DNA from: Pseudo-nitzschia pungens
Taxonomy: Eukaryota > Bacillariophyta > Bacillariophyceae > Bacillariales > Bacillariaceae
Reading direction: 5' to 3'
DNA length: 64,000 nt
Assembly (NCBI GenBank): GCA_037355855.1
Contig: CM074762.1
Span: forward strand, 3,596,001-3,660,000
The translations under genes were made by a program, and so were the position numbers. The notes below the pieces were generated by a model that did no database searches, was not told the DNA's origin, and worked only from the letters and a program-made list of their open reading frames with translations. Below are positions 44,001 through 51,435 of the stretch, piece after piece. Positions within the stretch are counted from its first letter, which is position 1; the number at the start of each line of letters is the position of its first letter.

Positions 44001-46339
44001 TTCCCCACTGCGCATGCCTCACATGGTTGTTGTTTAGTATCCTTCAGCCTCCAGCCCAGATGCTTTGCTGTTTGCTTTGTGCTTCGAACATTTGCGTGTC
44101 CACATAACTCGTGTGCTAGTTGCATTGAAATCCCTTCTGTAGTTTGTTGTTGTGTTGTCAATGCGCATTCCTCCGAATCGTTGTTGTTGTGTGTCCGTTC
44201 GATCCTCAGTGCCCACAGTTTTCCTTCTGTCGAGTGGATTGGTATGTCGAAATGCAACTTCTGCTTACCCTTATACAAGTAGATTCCTGTTTTGTCTCCC
44301 TTCATGGTCCAACCATTGTCAGTTAGTTTGGTTATGGAGCAAAGATTGAATTTAGATCCCCCATATCTGCAGTCTTTCATGCGAATTAATGTGGTAGCTC
44401 CTTTTGGTCCTCGTACGATACCTGGTATATCCACTATTGCAACTGCTTGCATCCTGTTTCCACTCGCATCCAAGGAGTGGTTTGCAGTCTTTAGTCGTGC
44501 GTTAGCGTTCTTAGAAGGAACTGAGCCTACCCGGCTATTCGTAATGTGACACGTTGCTCCTGTATCTGCGATCCATATATAGGGTGAGTAAAGCGACTCC
44601 GATGTCGTGTTTGTTGTGAGTGCCGTGTCTGATCCGGCGTTTAGCATTACATACTCATCTGGTCCTGTCTGCGCATCATTTTCGTATTCCCGCATCCGTT
44701 GACTCTCGTCCTGCTCGCACTCTGCACGTCTGTCCGACCAGTCCCGAATCATGTACGTCCTGCGTGTCCGAGATTCCAGCTGTTCAGCAGCATGTATATA
44801 TTGCTGCATGGATATCACCATATCACTTTCAGTGTTCGCTGGCACTGCTTTCAATTTCATACTCCAACCTTGTATCTGTCCGTTGCAATCGATCACTTCC
44901 GTAACTGACTGTACTTGACCCAGCATTGGTCTCTGGTATGTATGCTTTGGCGCGCGATACCATCCTTTTCGCTCCATTTTAATTTGTTTCTTACGCGTCG
45001 GCCTTCCAATCCCGCACACCTTCCGGACATGTTTATTACTCCCGCAACACCCTTTTGATTGTTTACTCGTGTGTGTCTTGGGTCTTTGTATCGGAGTGTC
45101 ACACAGTCTTTGGTCGTGTCCACGTTTGTACTGTTTGCAACACCCGGTATATCGTTGCTTTCTGGTTTGTTTGCCGTAGCCACGCTGTACCTTTTGTACC
45201 TGTTTATTACTCTTGACGCGTTTGCGCCTGCGTCTCTTTGCTTTGGCTTTTATTTCTTTTGGTCTATTCAGTTCAGTGAGACTACTACTTCCTTCTGTAT
45301 CTGAGTTCGAGTCCTCACCATGGTGGATTTCCTGGCACATCATGCATTGCTCAATCCTTGCCAGCGCCAGTTCTGTACTAATGGATAACGCCGCCACCTC
45401 TGTCGATTGCTTGCTTTTCCACCACTTCGGCTTCTTCTCTGGATGCTTGTCCCAACAGTTGTCGTCGTTGTGCCCCTGTTTGCCACAATGTTTGCACTTC
45501 TTTACTAACTCTGGACAATCGCGTTTGATGTGTCCGTGCTTCCCACAATTGTAACATTTCTTCTGGTTGTATCCATTGTTCTTCTTGCCGTTATTGGTTT
45601 TCTGACCGTCGTAATTGTACTCGTTCGTCGTGAGACTGTACTCTACTCGAGACTTTTCTTTGTCGCGCTCATTCATTGCCTTCCACAATGTTATCATTGC
45701 CTGTTTGATATCCCGAATTCGCGGTGCCTTCTTGTCCTCTTTCAGTGCTTCCTCTCGCTTTCGAATGAGTGTTTGCTGGTACAAATCGGGTGCTTTGGTG
45801 TACACTAACACCAACTTCTCTTCCTCACTGATCCCCTGTGTGCGATCCGCATACTTCAGCTCGATCTTTGCCAGTCTTGCGAAGAAATCTCTCGGGTTTT
45901 CTTTGTTTCCCATGGTAAGTCTAGCCATCTCTCTTCTCTGGTCAAACATTGCTGTTGCCGGATCTCCTCGATACTCGGCGAATAGATCCTTGACAATAAT
46001 GTGTGCTTGTCCGATTGGCCAATCCTTGGAAATAGAAGTGTGCACCATCGCCAAACATCCAATCATTTCTCCTTTTGCGAAAGCAATTTGCATGGCTGAC
46101 ACGGCTAACTGGTTCTTCAACACTGCTGCTTTATTCTTGTCGGAATGGGGCTTACTTGGATCATCATCTTCCTCCTTTTCCGGCAAATCCTTGTGTCGGT
46201 CCTCTTTTAGGATATCGACAAAGTCCTTTTGCGCTGCGTACGCTTTTAGGTAAGCCCACCAACTCGCGAATCCATCTTCTGTATCCACACTAAAGGTTGG
46301 CACATCCACCTTTATGGATTTCGGTTTGCTCTCGCCCAT
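41039..46339 (-). CDS. Copia Gag-Pol polyprotein
   Basis: A 1766-aa single ORF. Gag occupies about residues 1-300 and ends in two zinc knuckles, CYNCGKHGHIKRDC and CKHCGKQGHNDDNC (about 263-300). A basic, Cys-containing linker of nearly 290 residues follows, longer than in textbook copia. The protease active site is WIADTGATCH (about 586-595). GAG-pre-integrase has HELCGHANVRS; the integrase core has QKWYLDGLS, YVRCDDGGENYKFE and NSRVETKLYH (D, D, E). RT has LVDVEGAFLNGEF and WVDDCC in place of the usual YVDD box. RNase H has CDSEYAKH, ALSTTEAELYS and CDNKGTVDLANN, then a TRHIDVKQNFLRE end. Gag and Pol share one frame without frameshift. The ATG at 46339 is 100 bp inside the 5' LTR. Confidence 0.95.
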   Translation of the reverse strand: MGESKPKSIKVDVPTFSVDTEDGFASWWAYLKAYAAQKDFVDILKEDRHKDLPEKEEDDDPSKPHSDKNKAAVLKNQLAVSAMQIAFAKGEMIGCLAMVHTSISKDWPIGQAHIIVKDLFAEYRGDPATAMFDQRREMARLTMGNKENPRDFFARLAKIELKYADRTQGISEEEKLVLVYTKAPDLYQQTLIRKREEALKEDKKAPRIRDIKQAMITLWKAMNERDKEKSRVEYSLTTNEYNYDGQKTNNGKKNNGYNQKKCYNCGKHGHIKRDCPELVKKCKHCGKQGHNDDNCWDKHPEKKPKWWKSKQSTEVAALSISTELALARIEQCMMCQEIHHGEDSNSDTEGSSSLTELNRPKEIKAKAKRRRRKRVKSNKQVQKVQRGYGKQTRKQRYTGCCKQYKRGHDQRLCDTPIQRPKTHTSKQSKGCCGSNKHVRKVCGIGRPTRKKQIKMERKGWYRAPKHTYQRPMLGQVQSVTEVIDCNGQIQGWSMKLKAVPANTESDMVISMQQYIHAAEQLESRTRRTYMIRDWSDRRAECEQDESQRMREYENDAQTGPDEYVMLNAGSDTALTTNTTSESLYSPYIWIADTGATCHITNSRVGSVPSKNANARLKTANHSLDASGNRMQAVAIVDIPGIVRGPKGATTLIRMKDCRYGGSKFNLCSITKLTDNGWTMKGDKTGIYLYKGKQKLHFDIPIHSTEGKLWALRIERTHNNNDSEECALTTQQQTTEGISMQLAHELCGHANVRSTKQTAKHLGWRLKDTKQQPCEACAVGKARQTNLGGGEKIAATKIGQKWYLDGLSLKEPKKGKVVFPYNNCLTVAVEGLTGGTIVGWYKSKKGFIQEFCTKFNRLKKNGKPIEYVRCDDGGENYKFESALNGKDWRMNAQFEYTAKTPQRNSRVETKLYHLCGKARSALTAANVPDKYRYVLFTHFLKWAAQTDMLTVVKVHDKLLTRHEHMYGCLPKWVNNLQVAGMAGVVKTHTRGTAKVKARGKTCLFVNYAENHAGDCYVMYDPHTKKLLYSRDVQWLGRMYYEKSAMPGIQVEIDGVNTIEDEQSVETDGSNSSSNSQNESVQTEFIDFEAEQPLFDTQDETEASYESDSSESVPDTRMIRAVTRAGRQIRAPLAHDGTELAALAIQDGYAEETCLLGLDEAGASALDEVYDESMMAEEAVLFTLTKGEKIFVSVEHAFGYIDATKQHRLVAAALSDDRGELFLVGATGENYGNTEELNVMNYKQAMQTVDRKEWEKAIKVEHDKMVKYNVFEVVNRKDLPAGTKLFDSTWAMKKKPNGVFRARNAFRGFQQEDGKHYDSHDKSAPVATEVSIRICFVLALAANWYQHLVDVEGAFLNGEFQDPEKHQIYMKIPEAYEKWYPRWGVFKLLKTQYGTVQAALQYYRECCKALAFMRFKRNPAEPCVFYKYEKEELVLFVLWVDDCCISGPKNLVLKTVKQFMSLWDCKDLGQLEEYVGCQVERAPGQVRLTQPVKVQRFVDEFGCTGGTGPSNKAPTTPAEPGSVLEFNPEMDEPLMPEEQTKYRSGVGILLHMMRWSRPDVLNAVRELSSHMQQAGTKSMKALKRVMNFIVSTKKKGFTIKVNKPGAWNGRRGKYKFTISGKCDSEYAKHSSRRSVNAGIVYLEGAIVKQFSRMMPIIALSTTEAELYSAVLTAQDMMFVYHIMINMELEIELPMILYCDNKGTVDLANNWSVGGRTRHIDVKQNFLRELKERGFLMVKWRTGNDMTPDMHTKNLSRDLFNQYSSELVS

Positions 46340-46439
46340 GTTCTTGTTTTGCTGTTGGTGACTTACTTGGATATTCTGTTTATCTTCTACTGATCCGATT
46401 GACCTTCAACGCTTATAACTCAAAACGTTCTTCGAAGAA
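46340..46439 (-). other. Copia leader / expected primer-binding region
   Basis: 100 bp between the 5' LTR and the polyprotein ATG. The position where a TGG-initiated tRNA primer site is expected is occupied by the perfect 12-bp palindrome TTCTTCGAAGAA (46428-46439) abutting the LTR. I see no match to the initiator-Met site common in copia elements. Confidence 0.6.
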
Positions 46440-46863
46440 TGTTGAGATGGTTGAAATATACGGGTTAATAGAAGTGTTACTTTATTGGATTCTATCTTTT
46501 ACAAAATATGAGCCAGGTATTCTCCTCCAATAATCCCAACGATTGTTCTAACAACCATTGTAAATCACTCCTAAACCTCTTCCTGTGATAAACTCGCCAA
46601 TATCCTTTTTGTCATTGCTCTAAGTACCTTCAGTTGGAGACATTGAATATTTGTTCAACTGTCTTGTCTTCATCGCAGATTCGCCACATTTCTGTCCTTA
46701 CTATCGGCTTTGTGAACCTGAAATATTTGCTAGTTTGCACCTCTTGCCATCTGTTTTAGTGCTCTGTGTATCTTCTCCTTCGGACTGTATTTCTTCTCCT
46801 TTGAACTGTGTTTCCTTCATTATTTCGTCTGTCCGTTCTTCATTTGACCACTTTGTCTCAACA
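46440..46863 (-). repeat. 5' LTR of the copia element
   Basis: 424 bp, same as the LTR at 40595-41018 by eye. Its outer end lies 36 bp from the stop codon of the AAA-ATPase gene. Confidence 0.93.
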
Positions 46864-46899
46864 AAATTGTTTTCTCGATATTCTTTTTTCCGTGACACC

Positions 46900-49023
46900 T
46901 TAATGAAAGTCATCGTCCTCGTCTTCATCATCGTCATAATCGTAGTCGCTACCATCCCAGTCTTCGCTCCAACCCCATTCGAAACTGTGCAATAATATTG
47001 TTTGGATCGCAGCCAATACCTGAGAATCGACCGGTATCTGAAATTGATAAAAATTGCCGAGTGGTGTCTGCCAGCAATATCCGTTTTCGCAGTATGGCAA
47101 GGCTTGAACTGAATGCGGGGAAAAGAAGTCGTAACCACCACTACCAAATGTGGGTGGCTGCTTTTGTTGTGTCGCAGGCGTTTGCCCCGGTGCGAATCCG
47201 TTTCCCCCAACGAAGAGTTGCAACTGCTGGATGTATTGCGCAGAGAAGCGAGTGGGCATGACTGTAGATAGTGCCGCATTCGCATCTTCCATCGTCAGTT
47301 TTGAGTCTTGGCGTGCGATTGGCCCCATCTGGCAGGCGTTATGAAGGACTTGATATAGATCCGAAGGTATGTAACCTTCTGTGACACCGACAAGATATTG
47401 CAACACGGGATCCTCAATTGGAGGCAGATCCTTGGACCATTTTTTCAACATATCGTACCGATCTTCTGCGTTTGGCAACCCGATGTAGACTCGGTTCGGA
47501 AGACGCCTCCAGGCGGCGGTATCCACGTCCCACGGTCGGTTTGTCGCAGCAATGGTGAGCACACACTTGGATGACGTGTTGCCTCCAGGATCTGCCGATG
47601 ACAACAAAAGATCGTCCCATCGCTGCAACCATTCGTTCTTGAAATTTCTTGCGGCAGCTTCGTGGTAGTCTCTGCTATTCCCCGGGGACGCCATGAAGAG
47701 TCCGTCCAAGTCGTCCAGTACCACCAGACACGATCCAAGGGTTTCGATCAACGAAAACAGCCCATCGAGACTTTTGCTTCGTTGCATCACACTTGGTGTT
47801 ATCATCAAGGTCGGCAACCCCGAACTCTTGGCAATCGCAGAGATCAAGAGGGACTTTCCGGAACCCGGAGGACCCCATAGAACCATGTCGTTGTTTCCAA
47901 CCCCTTTTGCAACAAACTTTGTGTACGGGGATGGATTGTTCGGTATGGATGAATTGCTGTGGGAGTCCCTCAGAGCCGACAACGACGACAAGAGGAGTTG
48001 ATGAGTTGCAGATTTCGCTGCAAAGAGACCCCCGATGCCCTCGTTGACGTCAACCTTGTTGTTGGCCGACAGCAAACAGGAATCAAGAAGCGAAGCTTCC
48101 GCATTGGTAAGTTCCAATAGAATTCTTTGGATTTCAGCCAGAGACAGGGATTTGCAATTGTGCAGTTCTTGTGCCACCGTGAGCATCCACGCGGGAGCAA
48201 TGTTGGGTGGTTTGGGGCAAAGGGTTCCTCCTTGTTCGGCTGTTGCTTCTATTTTTTCGAGCCAGGCAATGATCTTGCGGACCGACTTTTTCGTCAGGGC
48301 ATATCGGTTGTTCCCGAACCAACCGCCGGGAGCAGCAATACCCCACGAAAAAGCTTCCTGGTCAAATCCTTGCAGGTCACCGGCAAATTCGTCGATGACA
48401 TCCTTCAGCACCAAGAATAATTCCATAAAGACAACCACTAGTGCCGTGTATTGCAGAACGGTAGAGAACTTTGTTACGTGATCGCGCGTCACTCTCGGGA
48501 ATCTCAACCACCGGGGCCGTTTCCGCAGCATCCCGTCCAGCAGCCGCAGCAACGACGACGGGAATGACCCATCTTTCGGAGAAACCGACGACGGGATTTT
48601 GCCGTCGGATCCAATGGTTCCATCACCTGCGCTCTTTGCCAGAAAACGGCAGTCCTGCCTCGCATTCCGAGCGGACTCGAACACCGATCCCATCTGCGAG
48701 AAAATCCTCCGCGTTCCAATTCCATCAAAGACTCGTGCGACAAACCGGCCCCGTCTCCGTCGTTCCGGATGGAACGGCTGCGATTGTCGACGATTCGACG
48801 ACAGCGAATACCGTTTGTGGTGCGTGTGCGTGTGCGTGCAGCAGTTGCCGATGCCATGATGGATGTTGTTGCTGTCGGCTAAGAAATGCAGGGATGAACG
48901 CGACTCGGATGGCGGTATTTTTTGGATTGGTTGGCGTGTGGGAAAGAGAGGCTCGCTTTCCGATGCTTGTACCGACAGCGACAAGATCGTCAGCACGAGG
49001 CAGTTGCGGCCGTGACGTATCAT
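46900..49023 (-). CDS. AAA-type ATPase with N-terminal hydrophobic segments
   Basis: A 707-aa ORF. ATG 49023 begins a hydrophobic stretch (CLVLTILSLSVQA) that fits a signal or organelle-targeting peptide; the TTG 57 bp upstream is not used. Residues about 195-220 form a second hydrophobic helix (YTALVVVFMELFLVL). The AAA core spans about 365-570: Walker A GPPGSGKS (about 381), Walker B CLVVLDDLDG (about 434), and sensor-1 TIAATNRPWD (about 493), with substrate-pore-type segments between. Walker B has Asp-Asp where Asp-Glu is usual. The tail is Asp/Glu-rich (DYDYDDDEDEDDDFH). It may be an Msp1/BCS1-like membrane AAA protein, but the subfamily is not assigned. The 3' UTR is interrupted 36 bp after the stop by the copia 5' LTR. 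Confidence 0.8.
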   Translation of the reverse strand: MIRHGRNCLVLTILSLSVQASESEPLFPTRQPIQKIPPSESRSSLHFLADSNNIHHGIGNCCTHTHTHHKRYSLSSNRRQSQPFHPERRRRGRFVARVFDGIGTRRIFSQMGSVFESARNARQDCRFLAKSAGDGTIGSDGKIPSSVSPKDGSFPSSLLRLLDGMLRKRPRWLRFPRVTRDHVTKFSTVLQYTALVVVFMELFLVLKDVIDEFAGDLQGFDQEAFSWGIAAPGGWFGNNRYALTKKSVRKIIAWLEKIEATAEQGGTLCPKPPNIAPAWMLTVAQELHNCKSLSLAEIQRILLELTNAEASLLDSCLLSANNKVDVNEGIGGLFAAKSATHQLLLSSLSALRDSHSNSSIPNNPSPYTKFVAKGVGNNDMVLWGPPGSGKSLLISAIAKSSGLPTLMITPSVMQRSKSLDGLFSLIETLGSCLVVLDDLDGLFMASPGNSRDYHEAAARNFKNEWLQRWDDLLLSSADPGGNTSSKCVLTIAATNRPWDVDTAAWRRLPNRVYIGLPNAEDRYDMLKKWSKDLPPIEDPVLQYLVGVTEGYIPSDLYQVLHNACQMGPIARQDSKLTMEDANAALSTVMPTRFSAQYIQQLQLFVGGNGFAPGQTPATQQKQPPTFGSGGYDFFSPHSVQALPYCENGYCWQTPLGNFYQFQIPVDSQVLAAIQTILLHSFEWGWSEDWDGSDYDYDDDEDEDDDFH

Positions 49024-49272
49024 TGATGTTTCGCGGTGATTCTTATTTCTGTCCAACCAAGCAACCAAGCAAGCAAGCAATCTGCACGTAAGGTTACTGA
49101 GACACCTGTTGCGATGTTTTTGCGTATCCTGGAGTTTCCCCGCTTCAATCTCTTCTCTTTTCGACGAGTAGAAACCAAATAATGATAGAGAATCACAGAA
49201 TCGAAGTGTGGATATCAGGAACTAGTAGGCTCAATTTCCAACAGAGCAGGAGTGAATGGAGTTTTCAGCTTA
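49024..49272. other. Spacer between AAA-ATPase gene and mariner element
   Basis: Short leader region with GTAAGGTTACTGAG near 49089. It ends at the TA target dinucleotide (49271-49272) of the downstream transposon. Confidence 0.6.
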
Positions 49273-49478
49273 CTACGAGTCCGATAACAATTGAGACTGG
49301 TCCAGTGCGCGCCCAAAATGTAACCAATTTACACGAATTTACACTGAGCGTGCAGGGAAGGTGCACATACGATACCATAAATAAAAATTCTCTCTGTAAT
49401 AGACAAATTCCTATAACCCTTTATAGTATGCTCTTTTGTTAGTGGAAACGCATTCTTTGAGAGCTTCACTAAACTCTT
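49273..49478 (+). repeat. Left terminal inverted repeat of the mariner element
   Basis: About 206 bp, matched in reverse complement by 53647-53835. It includes GTGCGCGCCCAAAATGTAAC and ATTCCTATAACCCTTTATA. It has an extra 11-bp insertion near 49345-49356 relative to the right arm. Confidence 0.9.
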
Positions 49479-49552
49479 TATAAAACTCACATTTTTTGAC
49501 ACCACAGTTCTTCGCACCACAATAACGAGAACACATACCGAACAACTTGACC

Positions 49553-50695
49553 ATGGTGGATCCGGCAGATACCAGAGCCAAAGCGCGTAGCAAACTGCAA
49601 CTTAGCAGGGAGTTAGGGCAACAGAGGGAGGAGAAGCCTCATCCTAAAAGAGGAGGAGCTCAGGGATATCCAGTATGGAGGCGTCTAGAGATATTGGAGG
49701 ATCACGAAGCAGGCTTACCTGTACCTGTCGCAAGAGCGACACTCTTCCGGTGGAAGAAACAACTTCATCCCCGACGGATGACTGGCAACAAAGACAAGAC
49801 AGAGCTGGTAGGTGCAGATTTGACGCTCCTTATGCTCTGTCTCGTTATTTGGCCACAGGCCACACTTGATGAGATGGCAATGTTTATTTACAACGAGGGG
49901 GGAGGAATCTACAGCCGGCAGCTCCTCTCCCACCGATTACAAGAGCTTAATGTAACACAAAAGAAATGCAGTATCGAATCTTACCGGGCTTACACTCCCA
50001 CAAACAAGCGGAAGGAATGGTTGTTCTGGAACAGACCATTGCCATCTGGTATTGCTGGTATCCCCAGAAAGCGCCTCATCGATATAGACGAGTTCGCCAT
50101 GGAAACAAAGCGACTGAATCGCAGAAACGCTTGGTCAGTTAGTTTTCGGAGAGTTTGAAGTATCGGCAACTACGCGAAAGGGCAGAAACTTACAGTTATT
50201 ATTGCTGTGGAAGCTGGAGATCCCACTGTACCCAACAATTTGTCTGGCAGCCTCCGCCATCCTCGTCGATGGGTACGAGTTAGCAGAAACCCTGGAACCA
50301 CAGGGGACGCGTTCGCTTCCTTTGTAGGCACTATCTGCTCTTCCTTTGAAGGAGAGCAGCGAGTGCCACAAACAGATGACTGGAGAGTCTTTATGTGGGA
50401 CAACTTGAGCAGCCATGCTGCTCCCATTGTCTACAATACGATTTTCGACAGGGACGGACCGACGAGATACAATGTTGTCCCTCGACCTCCCTATCAACCC
50501 AAGTATGGACCGACAGAGTATATCATCTGTCAGTTAGTCAACTACCTCAAGATCAACACGAGAGGGGAGCTAGATTTGGTAGATCTAGAGCAACAGATCT
50601 ACAGAGCTGCAGGAGCATTCGGTCCATTCGACGGGACGTTTGCTCACTGTGGATACAGCGAGGATGGTACCTACCCCGGTGTTGTAATCCCCTGA
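49553..50695 (+). pseudogene. Tc1/mariner DD38E transposase, interrupted by one in-frame TGA
   Basis: The frame from ATG 49553 (context ACCATGG) to TGA 50693-50695 spans 381 codons and stays in one frame throughout, with a single internal TGA at 50156-50158. The N-terminal third is basic with a helix-turn-helix-like segment (RATLFRWKKQ). Catalytic residues are the first Asp in LIDIDEF, the second Asp in FMWDNLSSH and the Glu in PKYGPTEY, 38 residues apart (DD38E). The internal stop falls after SVSFRRV and before SIGNYAKGQKLTV, between the first and second catalytic motifs, so termination there would remove the active site. All motifs on both sides are well conserved, suggesting a young nonsense mutation, or stop readthrough. 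CGA or TGG would be single-step precursors. Confidence 0.85.
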
Positions 50696-50699
50696 AGCG

Positions 50700-51435
50700 C
50701 TGAGCGCCATTGTCGATTGTCGCGTCTCCACCATTGTCGATTGTCAATTGTCGTGTCTCCACCATTGTCGATTGTCGATTTTGGTTGTATTTCTTAGTGG
50801 TAGTTTAGTGGGGGATTTGCTTTTGCAGAGTTGCAAAAACAGAAATAATGAATTAGAGTAGCTCCAGTTTATTTGTAATAGGTTTTCGATTGTATACCAA
50901 TAGCGCCGCCGGCAGTGTCACTCCTGCGTCACTCCCACAGTTAAGTATCGAACACTTGTGGGAATCGATTATATTCATTTCCATTGGTGGATATCGAACA
51001 TAGGTACAATAGAAAACCTTGGACGTCGACCGGCGCCGCAAAGTATAGAAGAACTCCTGGGATTGAAGTCGGCCGACGCCGCAAAGTATAGAAGAACTGC
51101 TGGGACTCATAGGTGTTGGACCTCTCTTTAACTATTGTAGGTTTACAAGTCTGGATATCGAACATACCGGTACACGAAAGTCCGGAACACAAACACGAGT
51201 GGATCTATCAATTTACAACTGAATCGATCCACTCCAGCAGCAAACAGCAGAGCAAGCAGCAGCAAACAGCAACAAGCAGCAGCTCATAATTTTGCTGCTG
51301 GCAACATCTAAAAACTACACTATGTCTCCAGCAAGAGTAACCGGCAACCGGCAACCGGCAACCAACAACCAACCGGCAATGGACAATGGACACGACAATT
51401 TACAGCTAATCATAGATAATTACTAATAATACAGT
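50700..51435. repeat. Repeat-rich non-coding centre of the mariner element
   Basis: Three units of CCATTGTCGATTGTC with variable tails lie at 50708-50780. A ~34-bp unit containing GCCGCAAAGTATAGAAGAAC is duplicated at about 51027-51061 and 51072-51105. TATCGAACA recurs near 50942, 50991 and 51154. CAGCAGCAAACAGCA and CAACCGGCAACCGG runs occupy 51235-51380. No ORF of note. Confidence 0.75.

Larger units (their letters stand above)
40595..46863 (-). mobile_element. Full-length Ty1/copia LTR retrotransposon
   Basis: A 6269-bp element with 424-bp LTRs (40595-41018 and 46440-46863) that I find identical by eye. The LTRs start and end with the 8-bp inverted repeat TGTTGAGA/TCTCAACA. The target-site duplication AAATT lies at 40590-40594 and 46864-46868. 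It is transcribed on the minus strand, so the right-hand LTR is the 5' LTR. The single ORF (41039-46339) is uninterrupted. Identical LTRs plus an open ORF indicate a very recent insertion that may still be competent. The order protease-integrase-RT-RNase H identifies Ty1/copia. Confidence 0.95.

Noticed and set aside
45615..46253. 212-codon plus-strand ORF inside copia
   Set aside because: Antisense of the Gag region of an unambiguous polyprotein.
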